Source of the DNA: Acidimicrobium sp. UBA3029
Lineage (GTDB): Bacteria; Actinomycetota; Acidimicrobiia; Acidimicrobiales; Ilumatobacteraceae
Length of the DNA: 17,224 bases
Assembly (NCBI GenBank): GCA_002367695.1
Contig: DFDK01000057.1
Span: forward strand, 1 to 17,224
Direction of reading: 5' to 3'
Of the stretch, positions 6,514 to 13,622 are shown one piece after another (positions within the stretch are counted from its first letter, which is position 1; every line of letters begins with the position of its first letter). The position numbers were made by a program, and so were the translations under genes. Below the pieces are notes generated by a model. That model searched no databases. It was not told the DNA's origin and worked only from the letters and a program-made list of their open reading frames with translations.

Positions 6514-6528
6514 AGTGGGATATCCACT
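6514..6528. promoter_or_regulatory. Inverted repeat in the divergent HU / membrane-protein promoter region
   Basis: AGTGG (6514-6518) and CCACT (6524-6528) are inverted around GATAT. The element lies centrally in the 97-base gap between divergent starts, where one regulator could act on both. There is no direct evidence of use. Confidence 0.25.
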
Positions 6529-6565
6529 GAGTTATTTGACACTCTGCGAGACACTTTCATGACGG

Positions 6566-6571
6566 TAATCT
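6566..6571 (+). promoter_or_regulatory. Candidate -10 element of the membrane-protein operon
   Basis: TAATCT lies six bases before the ATG at 6578, the leaderless spacing seen at other starts here. A TTGACA at 6536-6541 is 24 bases upstream of it, too far for a normal -35. Confidence 0.4.
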
Positions 6572-6577
6572 TCGTTC

Positions 6578-7021
6578 ATGCTGAACGGGATTTTGCTCGT
6601 AAATCTGACTGCGACTTGCCTAATGACAGGGATTATCTGGTTTGTCCAGCATGTCCATTACCCCTTGCTCGCCCAAGTGGAAATAGGGCAAGCAGTCGCC
6701 GTAGCCACAGAACATCAACGCCGGACTGGTCATATCGTGGCGTTGCCGATGGCATTCGAGGGGCTGACAACGTTGGCTTTATTGGCTCAACAGCCCGCGG
6801 GAGTCACTTGGTTTTTACCATGGATTGGCGCTGTTTTGTTGGCTGTCGCGCTTGGCTGCACGGTGTTGTTGTCGGTGCCTTTGCATGCAAAGATGGCGAC
6901 AAATCCTGACGCACGGGTAGGAGCAAAGTTGGTTTCAACAAATTGGCCGCGCACTATCGCGTGGTCGCTGCGGGCAGTGGTGTCCGCGGTGATGGTCGCT
7001 CAGATGGTGAATGGTCTATGA
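6578..7021 (+). CDS. Four-helix integral membrane protein of unknown function
   Basis: This 147-residue protein has about four hydrophobic helices, at roughly residues 3-23, 51-71, 77-100 and 124-146. Polar conserved-looking motifs lie between them: IWFVQHVHYPLL at the end of helix 1, EHQRRTGHIVALPMAFE before and into helix 2, SVPLHAKM after helix 3, and TNWPRTIAWSLR leading into helix 4. The His and Glu residues at membrane edges could bind a metal or haem, but no function is known to me. The family looks like an unannotated membrane family seen in actinobacteria and cyanobacteria. Its stop overlaps the DUF2071 start by ATGA, so the two are made together and may act together. Confidence 0.85.
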   Translation: MLNGILLVNLTATCLMTGIIWFVQHVHYPLLAQVEIGQAVAVATEHQRRTGHIVALPMAFEGLTTLALLAQQPAGVTWFLPWIGAVLLAVALGCTVLLSVPLHAKMATNPDARVGAKLVSTNWPRTIAWSLRAVVSAVMVAQMVNGL

Positions 7022-7755
7022 CTTTTGTTGAACGTGCAGGGCCCTTCGCCCAAGATTGTCCGAGTCCGGTCAAGCGAGCAGTCATGAAACAAGGTTGGTA
7101 TGACCTCGCCTACATCCATTTTCGTTACGACCCCCAAGAGGTGCAGCGGCTACTTCCGCCAGGATTATCGGTGGATGTTTTTGATGGTTCCGCGTGGGTC
7201 GGCCTCATTCCATTTTCAATGCGCGGCATTGGTATTCCACATCTTCCGTCGGTGCCGTATCTCGGCTCGTTTCCTGAAGTGAATGTGCGCACCTATGTAA
7301 TACGGGATGGAATCCCAGGTGTGTGGTTTTGTTCGCTTGACATCAATCGAATTATTCCAACTGTGGTTGCACGCACTACATATCAGTTGCCGTATTGCTT
7401 TGGCAAAGCCAAGCACCAGCTTGTTGAAAATGAGTTGGTTACCTCGGTCGATCGCCGTTGGCCACGAGGCGAGGCACACACTCGAATTCATTTGTCAATC
7501 GGTTCAGAGATTGTTGATCCTTTACCACTCGAAATATTTCTTAGTGCGCGGTGGGGATTGTATTCGTACACTCGGTCTCGGCGTATTCGTTACGCACCTA
7601 TTTCGCATCCGCAATGGAAGTTGCAGCGCGCCGAAATCATTTCTCTTGACGACACGCTGATTGAAGCAGCAGGTTTCACCAAGCCAGTTGGCACACCGCA
7701 CGTCATGTTTGCGCCAGGTGTTCCAGTAAGAGTTGGATTACCAAAAACTCTGTAG
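7018..7755 (+). CDS. DUF2071 (YqjF-like) family protein
   Basis: This 245-residue protein begins at the ATG of the ATGA overlap at 7018. A longer frame open from 6943 runs inside the upstream gene and is ignored. Family hallmarks are KQGWYDLAYIHFRYDP, LLPPGLSVDVFDGSAWVGLIPF, FPEVNVRTYV, GVWFCSLDIN, and YQLPYCFGKA, which together identify DUF2071. The biochemical role of the family is unsettled; its beta-rich fold may bind small ligands. There is no signal peptide. The tight coupling with the four-helix membrane protein is the only functional hint. Confidence 0.88.
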   Translation: MTFVERAGPFAQDCPSPVKRAVMKQGWYDLAYIHFRYDPQEVQRLLPPGLSVDVFDGSAWVGLIPFSMRGIGIPHLPSVPYLGSFPEVNVRTYVIRDGIPGVWFCSLDINRIIPTVVARTTYQLPYCFGKAKHQLVENELVTSVDRRWPRGEAHTRIHLSIGSEIVDPLPLEIFLSARWGLYSYTRSRRIRYAPISHPQWKLQRAEIISLDDTLIEAAGFTKPVGTPHVMFAPGVPVRVGLPKTL

Positions 7756-7762
7756 ACGTTAA

Positions 7763-7774
7763 ATTCCTAGGAAT
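7763..7774. promoter_or_regulatory. Perfect 12-bp palindrome
   Basis: ATTCCTAGGAAT is perfectly self-complementary. It lies just after the DUF2071 stop in the 118-base gap before the FAD monooxygenase gene. It could be a dimeric repressor site for the downstream catabolic genes. It is too short for a convincing terminator and has no T-run. Nothing else is recognisable in this gap beyond an AAGGA ribosome site before 7874. Confidence 0.3.
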
Positions 7775-7873
7775 ACTCGGGAAGTCGTCGAAGGCAATCA
7801 GGTTTTCCCAACTGAGATAGCGTGTCGTGGAGATGAAAAATGAGGCAATCGTGGTGACAAGGTCAAGGATCTG

Positions 7874-9058
7874 ATGGTGGAGCCACTCCACATTGTTGTA
7901 GTAGGTGGATCTATTGGCGGACTTACTGCAGCTTGCCTGTTGCGAGACTCTGGCCACGATGTCCTTATATATGAGCGGTCAGCAGTCGAGCTTCAACAAC
8001 GTGGCGCGGGCATTGGGTTTTTACCCGCAACTTACCGCTACCTCAAAGATCGAGCAGGCCTAGATCTCGCCTCGGTCTGTGTGCAAACCGATTTCATTCG
8101 CTATCTCAATGGGCAGGGCGATGTTACGTATGAGCTTTCTCACTCGTATCTTTTTAGTTCTTGGAACACGGTCTACTCAAATATGCTCCATCAATTTGAG
8201 CCCGAAAAATATGTATTAGGACACGAATTGGTTGATTTTAAAAACACCAATACGGGCGCTCAGGCTCGCTTCGCTAACGGTTCAATTGTGGATGCCGACT
8301 TGTTGATTGGTGCTGACGGTATTGGATCTGTGATGCGAACTCAGTTGCAGCCAAGCGCCACGGGCCAGTATGCGGGATATGTGGCATGGCGCGGAATGGC
8401 CCCCGAGAGTGTGATGCCAAGTGAATTCGTTGAAAGACTCGGAGACTCAATTACTTATTTCGTGTATCGAGACAGTCATATTTTGGTTTACCCAATCCCA
8501 AGTAGTGATGGTGATGTTTCTGCAGGAAACAGAATGATCAATTTTGTGTGGTACAGAAATTATGCGGAAGGAGATGAACTCAATGACGTACTCACCGACC
8601 GATCGGGAAACCGTCGTGACATATCGGTTCCACCAGGGCACGTGGCGGTCAAGCATGTTGAAGAACTGCGTTCGACTGCGCAGCGAGTGTTGCCAGAAAT
8701 TTTGTCCAGCGTGATCCAACACACTCCCGAGCCATTCATCCAGGTGATTTACGATATTGAAGTAGAGAAGATGGTCTTTGGTCGTATTTGTTTGTTGGGA
8801 GACGCAGCTTTTGCGGTTCGCCCACATGCGGCTGCGGGTACGGCAAAAGCTTCTGACGATGGATGGGCGTTGGACACGGCAATTCGAGAAAATAAGAATT
8901 TGGATGATGCGTTGCGTTCTTGGGAAACCCAACAACTCACAGTAGGGAGTCGCTTGCTTGCACGAACCCGTCGAATTGGCTCGCGGTCGCAATTTGAGAA
9001 CAACTGGGATCCAACAGACCCTGAGTTAATCTTTGGTTTACACAAGCCTGGAGATTGA
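7874..9058 (+). CDS. FAD-dependent aromatic hydroxylase, 2,6-dihydroxypyridine 3-monooxygenase-like
   Basis: This 394-residue protein is close in length and pattern to the 2,6-dihydroxypyridine 3-hydroxylase of nicotine catabolism in Arthrobacter. The FAD-binding VVVGGSIGGLTAA lies at residues 8-20. The GADG motif (LIGADGIGSVMR) is in the middle. The second FAD motif GRICLLGDAA, with D310, is followed by RPHAAAGTAKASDDG, a stretch I regard as characteristic of that subgroup. The enzyme would use NAD(P)H and O2 to hydroxylate a dihydroxylated N-heterocycle or similar ring in the cytosol. The gene starts with ATG after AAGGA. It is followed seven bases after its stop by the DUF3500 gene. No other nicotine or pyridine genes are seen, so the true substrate may differ. 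Confidence 0.9.
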   Translation: MVEPLHIVVVGGSIGGLTAACLLRDSGHDVLIYERSAVELQQRGAGIGFLPATYRYLKDRAGLDLASVCVQTDFIRYLNGQGDVTYELSHSYLFSSWNTVYSNMLHQFEPEKYVLGHELVDFKNTNTGAQARFANGSIVDADLLIGADGIGSVMRTQLQPSATGQYAGYVAWRGMAPESVMPSEFVERLGDSITYFVYRDSHILVYPIPSSDGDVSAGNRMINFVWYRNYAEGDELNDVLTDRSGNRRDISVPPGHVAVKHVEELRSTAQRVLPEILSSVIQHTPEPFIQVIYDIEVEKMVFGRICLLGDAAFAVRPHAAAGTAKASDDGWALDTAIRENKNLDDALRSWETQQLTVGSRLLARTRRIGSRSQFENNWDPTDPELIFGLHKPGD

Positions 9059-9065
9059 AGACGAC

Positions 9066-10181
9066 ATGAACGCCAACCACATGGTGAGTGAAGCAAGTTC
9101 ATTTCTAGATTCGTTATCCGTTGAACAACGGTCATCTGCCTTTTTTCTTTTCCCATCTGATCAAGAGCGAAAACTTTGGTTTTACACGCCGACAAACCAT
9201 GGTGGACTACCGATGAATCAAATGTCGTCATCACAGCAACGCTTGGTAATGCGGTTGATCTCGACCGCGTTGTCGGAAGCCGGTTATGTAACAGCGTCGG
9301 TAATCATGTCGATGGAAAATATTCTTGATCGAGTCGAAGGTTTTGTGAGTTTGTTTGAGCGTGATCGGGGGCGTGATCCTGGTCTGTATTGGGTGAGTAT
9401 TTTTGGAACGCCATCGATGAAAGGCACTTGGGGCTGGCGATTTGGTGGCCACCATATTTCGTTGCACTTCACCATTGTTGATGGTCGAGTGATTTCGAGC
9501 ACCCCACTTTTCTTTGGAGCTGACCCAGCAAATTCGCCTCTATTGGGGCCGCACTTGCTTCGACCTTTAGCAGCGGCCGAGGATTTTGGCCGCGAATTAG
9601 TGCACGCATTGTCGTCTGAACAACGAAAAGTCACTCGGGTATCTGAAATTGCACCGACGGATTTAGTTGGCGCCAATCGGACTGTTCTCAAAGAGGGCGA
9701 TTCGGCATTGCCGTTACAAGTCGTGTGGCGTAAACAATTTGATGGTGAGCTTGGCAAAGCAATTGAGCTTGTTCAGACGAAAGCTGACGCACTACTTGGA
9801 ATTCAACAGAAGCACCTGGACGAAGTTTCGTTTAGCGAGAAACCCAAGGGGATTCGAATTGGTGGGTTGTCGGCAGCGCAGCAGGAAATTGCCCGTGAGT
9901 TGTTGATGGCGTATGTAGGAAGAATTCATGACGACCTCGCCGACGGCCAAAAATCTCTGATAGATGGTCATCACTTTGACGACCTGCATTTCATGTGGGC
10001 TGGAGGGATCGAAAAGGGCGAACCGCACTATTACCGGTTTCAGGGTTCACGTCTATTTGTCGAGTACGACAACACGCAAAGGGGAGTCAATCACATTCAC
10101 TCAGTTTGGCGTGACCTGGAGTTTGACTTTGGCGGCGACCCTCTTGCGCATCACTATGTCGGTGAAGACTCCCACCACTAG
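9066..10181 (+). CDS. DUF3500 family protein
   Basis: This 371-residue protein has DUF3500 hallmarks: LWFYTPTNHGGLPMNQMSSS near the N terminus, YWVSIFGTPS, WGWRFGGHHISLHFTIV in the middle, FFGADPAN, and the C-terminal YYRFQGSRLFVEYDN followed by NHIHSVWRDLEFDFGGD. The repeated His clusters (GHHIS, NHIH, LAHHY) look like metal ligands, though no activity is established for the family to my knowledge. I use the ATG at 9066, seven bases after the upstream stop. The TTG at 9033 would overlap that gene. No signal peptide is visible. Co-transcription with the dihydroxypyridine-hydroxylase-like gene suggests a role in the same catabolic route. Confidence 0.88.
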   Translation: MNANHMVSEASSFLDSLSVEQRSSAFFLFPSDQERKLWFYTPTNHGGLPMNQMSSSQQRLVMRLISTALSEAGYVTASVIMSMENILDRVEGFVSLFERDRGRDPGLYWVSIFGTPSMKGTWGWRFGGHHISLHFTIVDGRVISSTPLFFGADPANSPLLGPHLLRPLAAAEDFGRELVHALSSEQRKVTRVSEIAPTDLVGANRTVLKEGDSALPLQVVWRKQFDGELGKAIELVQTKADALLGIQQKHLDEVSFSEKPKGIRIGGLSAAQQEIARELLMAYVGRIHDDLADGQKSLIDGHHFDDLHFMWAGGIEKGEPHYYRFQGSRLFVEYDNTQRGVNHIHSVWRDLEFDFGGDPLAHHYVGEDSHH

Positions 10182-10208
10182 CGGTTAAAGCAGCAGTGTT
10201 AGTTTTTT
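10177..10208 (+). terminator. Weak candidate terminator after DUF3500 gene
   Basis: ACTAGC (10177-10182) can pair with GTTAGT (10198-10203) including one G-T pair, followed directly by TTTTTT (10203-10208). The stem is short, so this is tentative. Confidence 0.3.
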
Positions 10209-10238
10209 GTGGGTTGGGATTGCGCTCAACTTCACATT

Positions 10239-10418
10239 TCACTGGGTAACAGTGCCAGCGCTGGGCCGCCCAATCACAGCAGGCGCTGGAGCCTTTGGTG
10301 GGGTGCCCTCGACACCAGTTGTTTGAGTATTTGTTAGCGTGACGGTGTCGTTGCTCGCGGGTTGCGTGCTCGGACTACTACACACAACAATTACAGCAAA
10401 AATAACTCCAAAAATCAC
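10239..10418 (-). CDS. Possible small secreted or membrane-anchored peptide
   Basis: This is a 59-residue frame from a GTG at 10418. The start is a hydrophobic segment (IFGVIFAVIVVC) and the rest is rich in Thr, Pro, Ala and Ser (SSPSTQPASNDTVT, then PPKAPAPAVIGRPSAG). That is the composition of an exported low-complexity tail behind a signal anchor. The Cys after the hydrophobic stretch hints at a lipoprotein, but VVC is a poor lipobox. No convincing ribosome site is seen. A longer frame opening at 10535 inside the divergent PPOX gene is unlikely. The gene would fill most of the otherwise empty 259-base gap between the DUF3500 and PPOX genes. I do not recognise a family. Confidence 0.35.
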   Translation of the reverse strand: MIFGVIFAVIVVCSSPSTQPASNDTVTLTNTQTTGVEGTPPKAPAPAVIGRPSAGTVTQ

Positions 10419-10440
10419 TACAAAGACGGGACAATAAATA

Positions 10441-10971
10441 ATGGCAATCAAACTTGCAAAATTTAAAGATGTCGCCAACGGCACCCAGGCCGGACAGTTC
10501 GGCGTTGGTGAGTACGGGTCACTGTCATCTCTCAATGATCTGGATCCGATTTATCGACAACTTCTTGACAAGCCAATTGCTTGCACGATGGCCGTCATGG
10601 GTGGCGATGGTCGACCAAACCTGACACCAATGTGGTTTGACTACAAGGACGACAAAGTGTTAATCAATCTTGCTCAGCATCGAAAGAAGACGACATGGAT
10701 TCGCAAAACACCAAAGATCACTTTGTTGTTAATGAATCCAGAAAACATGTACCACTGGATCAGCTTGAAGGTAAGCGTTGAGCGCGAAATTCTTGAAGAT
10801 GATCCAAAAGAAGGCGCATGGGTCACTGAACAGGTCAACGGCATTTGGAAAAAGTACATTGGCGAGGGTGGCGGTCCAGAATACGGATTGCGTGACCCAG
10901 CAATGAACGAACGCCGTGTGTTGATGATCTGCAAAGTTGACAGCATCGCAACATTTGGTCAGCCTGGCTGA
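10441..10971 (+). CDS. F420/FMN-binding split-barrel (PPOX-class) protein
   Basis: This 176-residue protein has the pyridoxamine-phosphate-oxidase-like split beta-barrel. LDKPIACTMAVMGGDGRP is the first strand pair, LTPMWFDYKDDKVLINL the next, and RKKTTWIRKTPKITLLLMNP the cofactor-contacting region, followed by YHWISLKVSVE. This order is typical of the PPOX-class F420-dependent family common in actinobacteria, which reduces biliverdin, quinones or other unsaturated substrates. FMN use cannot be excluded. The ATG at 10441 has no clear ribosome site. A TACAAA at 10419-10424 could be a -10 giving a leader of about ten bases. It converges on the DMGDH-like gene with only 38 bases between and no clear terminator. 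Confidence 0.85.
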   Translation: MAIKLAKFKDVANGTQAGQFGVGEYGSLSSLNDLDPIYRQLLDKPIACTMAVMGGDGRPNLTPMWFDYKDDKVLINLAQHRKKTTWIRKTPKITLLLMNPENMYHWISLKVSVEREILEDDPKEGAWVTEQVNGIWKKYIGEGGGPEYGLRDPAMNERRVLMICKVDSIATFGQPG

Positions 10972-11009
10972 TTAATAAAATCTCTCAGTTAATGCGCTGT
11001 TTTGTATTT

Positions 11010-13430
11010 CTATGAGCGAAGTCGTTCGTTCTTCGGGTCAAAGAGTGGCTCTGCACCAACGGTGACAGGAACACGCTTGCCAAAGATCTCGATCTCGAGT
11101 TTGGTTCCCGCAGCTTCAAACTGAGGAAACACGTAACCAAGCGCGATGCTTTGATTGAGCGTGAAGCTCCATCCACCAGATGTTGCGATACCGATGCGCT
11201 TGTCACCACTAAAAATACTTGCGCAAAATGGTGCATCTGCATTGCCAGCATCATCAAGAATCATTGGTACAAAGCGGTATGGGGAGCCTTTCGCTTTTTC
11301 TTCAACGAGCGCTGCTTTACCAACGAACTCCTTGTTCATGTCAACAAAACGGTCGAGCGATGCATCAAATGGCGAGAAGCCAATTTCCAAATCAACCTTC
11401 CATCCGCGGTAGCACTTGTCGAGACGAAGGCTGTCGACCGCGTAGATACCCATGTCGCGAATGCCGTGCGGTTCGCCGGCTGCCCACATGGCTTTGTACA
11501 ACGCAACCATTTGGTCGTTCGATGCGTGCAACTCCCAGCCCAGTTCGCCAACGTAGTTAACGCGCAGTGCAAGTACTTTGCCAACTGCTGTGTCAATGAG
11601 TCGATGCGATAGCCATGGGAAGTCGCTATTTTCGAGCGATGTTGTCGTTACTTTTGACAACACTTCGCGCGACTTTGGACCAACCAAAATGAGCGAGCCG
11701 TAGTTTGCAGTGACGTTTTTGATCGTGACTGAGCCATCTGTTGGCAATGACATCTCGAGCAAGTCGAGGTCGTGCCATTCCGAGCTTGCGGCTCCAACAA
11801 GATAAAACTTGTCTTCTGCCAAGCGCGCAATAGTGAGCTCGCTGAGCAACTTGCCATCTGGCAACAATGCGTAACTCAGGCTCAAGCGGCCAATCTTTGG
11901 CAACTTGGTGCAGATGATGTTGTCGAGGAAGGCAAATGCGCCAGGTCCCGAAACTTCAATCTTGGTAAAGCCTGGTAAGTCGAGCAGTGCAACGGTGTTG
12001 CGGGCTGCTTCACATTCCTCAGCAACCACCTTGCGCCAATCGTTTTTGCGGAAGAACGAAAGAGTGTGATCGGTGATTTCACCCTTTGTGTCGAAATATG
12101 TTGGGCGTTCCCAACCACCGCGTGCGCCGTATGCAGCGCCCTTTTCTTTGAGCAAGTCGTACAACGGCGATACGTATCCAGGTCGACCTGCTGGTCGCTC
12201 TTCAAATGGAAAGCCCATTGCATATTCGTTCTGGTACACCTCGAGCGCTTTGTCGATTGTGTATTGCGTCGTTGCATAGTCCTTATAACGACGGCGATCG
12301 ATGCCCCAAATATCAAACTCTGGACGACCATTGAGTACCCACTCGGCAATTGCTTTTCCGGCACCGCCACCTTGGGCAATACCAAAACTGAATGTGTTGC
12401 AATGGAAGAAGTTGCGCAACCCACGCTCTGGACCCATGTACGGGTTGCCGTCTGGTGCGTAGGGGATTGGTCCATTGACAACGCGCGCGATACCTGCTTC
12501 GCCAATGAGTGGAACACGATTGCCTGCATCAAGAATCTGCACTTCAAGACGATCGAGTTCTGCCGGCCACAACATGTTTGCAAACTGATCGGGAATACCG
12601 TCAAGCCACATTGCGGTTGACTGCCATTCGTATGGTCCAAGAATGAAACTATTGCGTTCTTGACGCAAGTAGTACGAAGTGTCTACGTCGCGCAAGAGTG
12701 GAAGTGGAAACTCGCGTGCTGCAAGTTCTGGAATTTCTTCGGTCACCAAGTATTGGTGCGCCATTGTCATGATCGGTAAGTGTCGACCAATGAGGGCCAT
12801 CACTTCTCCGGCACGATAGCCGGCAGCATTGATAACAATTTCGCAATCAATGGTTGCTTTGTCGGTTGTCACTGTCCACTGATCGTTGTCGTGTTGCTTC
12901 ATTGCAATCACACGCTCATTGCGACGAATATTTGCACCCATCGCACGCGATGCGCGGGCAAGAGCTTGCGTTACTTGCGAAGGGTCGATGTCGCCATCGA
13001 GTGGATCCCACAATGCACCAGCAAGATCATGTGTCTCGAGCAGCGGGTAACGCTCTTTGAGTTCGCTCGGCGTCAACATGTCGTACTCCATGCCGTTGGC
13101 ACGCGCCATCGACTTGACGTGACGAAACTCGGCCATGCGCTCTTCGGAGTGCGCGAGTCGCACCGAGCCAGTGACGTGATAACTAATTGGGAAGTCTGGA
13201 TCTTTGGCGAGCTCGGTGTACAACTCGGCTGTGTACTTCTGGACCTTCATGATGCTCCATGAGCCAGAATAAGTAGGTACGTTGCCGGCTGCGTGCCAAG
13301 TAGAACCAGAGGTCAATTCGTCGCGCTCGAGCAACAGCACATCGGTGCAACCCATTTTGGCTAGGTGATAGAGGGCGCTGACCCCAGCAATGCCGCCGCC
13401 GATGATGACAATTTTTACGCGCTCACTCAT
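11010..13430 (-). CDS. Dimethylglycine dehydrogenase-like FAD oxidoreductase-GcvT fusion
   Basis: This 806-residue protein has the full DMGDH/SARDH domain order. It starts with an FAD-binding DAO domain carrying IIGGGIAGVSALYHLAK, with GGGIAG at residues 11-16. It then has SGSTWHAAG, whose His46 matches the residue that carries covalent FAD in dimethylglycine dehydrogenase. A central linker domain (about 370-430), a GcvT folate-binding domain (about 430-700) with YVGELGWELHAS, and a GcvT C-terminal barrel follow. The stretch DTSYYLRQERNSFILGPYE and VVNGPIPYAPDG resemble mitochondrial DMGDH. The expected reaction is oxidative N-demethylation, with the methyl group passed to tetrahydrofolate as 5,10-methylene-THF. 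It is divergent from its paralogue across a 192-base AT-rich control region, suggesting joint regulation. The substrate may be dimethylglycine or another methylated amine. Confidence 0.92.
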   Translation of the reverse strand: MSERVKIVIIGGGIAGVSALYHLAKMGCTDVLLLERDELTSGSTWHAAGNVPTYSGSWSIMKVQKYTAELYTELAKDPDFPISYHVTGSVRLAHSEERMAEFRHVKSMARANGMEYDMLTPSELKERYPLLETHDLAGALWDPLDGDIDPSQVTQALARASRAMGANIRRNERVIAMKQHDNDQWTVTTDKATIDCEIVINAAGYRAGEVMALIGRHLPIMTMAHQYLVTEEIPELAAREFPLPLLRDVDTSYYLRQERNSFILGPYEWQSTAMWLDGIPDQFANMLWPAELDRLEVQILDAGNRVPLIGEAGIARVVNGPIPYAPDGNPYMGPERGLRNFFHCNTFSFGIAQGGGAGKAIAEWVLNGRPEFDIWGIDRRRYKDYATTQYTIDKALEVYQNEYAMGFPFEERPAGRPGYVSPLYDLLKEKGAAYGARGGWERPTYFDTKGEITDHTLSFFRKNDWRKVVAEECEAARNTVALLDLPGFTKIEVSGPGAFAFLDNIICTKLPKIGRLSLSYALLPDGKLLSELTIARLAEDKFYLVGAASSEWHDLDLLEMSLPTDGSVTIKNVTANYGSLILVGPKSREVLSKVTTTSLENSDFPWLSHRLIDTAVGKVLALRVNYVGELGWELHASNDQMVALYKAMWAAGEPHGIRDMGIYAVDSLRLDKCYRGWKVDLEIGFSPFDASLDRFVDMNKEFVGKAALVEEKAKGSPYRFVPMILDDAGNADAPFCASIFSGDKRIGIATSGGWSFTLNQSIALGYVFPQFEAAGTKLEIEIFGKRVPVTVGAEPLFDPKNERLRS

Positions 13431-13610
13431 GTCGGACCCTGTCTATTTCTCTCGTAGATATAGGTTGATATTTGTTCATATATTTTGTTCATCTATATAG
13501 ACGCTTGGACCGATTGGGCCGAAGTGCGCCTGTCTTGTGTTTATAGCTTTACCGCCTTCTAATTTCCGTATGTCATAATAGGTCACTGATATATCTCCAC
13601 CAAAACCGCT
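13431..13610. promoter_or_regulatory. Divergent promoter/operator region between the two dehydrogenase genes
   Basis: This AT-rich gap must carry promoters for both large flavoprotein genes. Visible structure includes a direct repeat TTTGTTCAT at 13471-13479 and 13484-13492 (13-base period), immediately followed by the perfect palindrome TCTATATAGA (13492-13501). A further small palindrome GATATATC lies near 13588. Several TA-rich -10-like hexamers are present on both strands, but I cannot pick the true ones. Confidence 0.55.
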
Positions 13611-13617
13611 GAGGTGA
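13611..13617 (+). promoter_or_regulatory. Shine-Dalgarno site deciding the start of the second dehydrogenase
   Basis: GAGGTGA lies five bases before the GTG at 13623, ideal ribosome-binding spacing. The GTG at 13614 falls inside this motif, so I take 13623 as the start. Confidence 0.65.
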
Positions 13618-13622
13618 CTATT

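Noticed and set aside
6536..6541. TTGACA as a -35 element for the membrane-protein gene
   Set aside because: It lies 24 bases from the TAATCT -10, well outside the normal 16-18. No better -10 at the proper distance is present.
6019..6909. Long plus-strand frame of 296 codons across the HU gene
   Set aside because: It is antisense to the HU gene and rich in Cys/Trp/Leu runs created by the lysine-tail repeats. The HU frame and the 6578 gene explain the region.
6943..7017. N-terminal extension of the DUF2071 protein
   Set aside because: It lies wholly within the upstream membrane-protein gene in another frame. The ATGA overlap at 7018 is the natural start.
8447..8992. Minus-strand frame of 181 codons
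   Set aside because: It is the antisense shadow of the clear FAD monooxygenase and shows no family motifs.
10239..10535. Long form of the small minus-strand peptide starting inside the PPOX gene
   Set aside because: The extra N-terminal part is antisense to the PPOX start and would place the hydrophobic segment internally. A GTG at 10418 gives a more sensible product.
12066..12620. Plus-strand frame of 184 codons, and the overlapping minus-strand frame 11882-12640
   Set aside because: Both overlap the middle of the DMGDH-like gene, which has convincing motifs throughout. The alternative translations are low-similarity Cys/Arg-rich strings.
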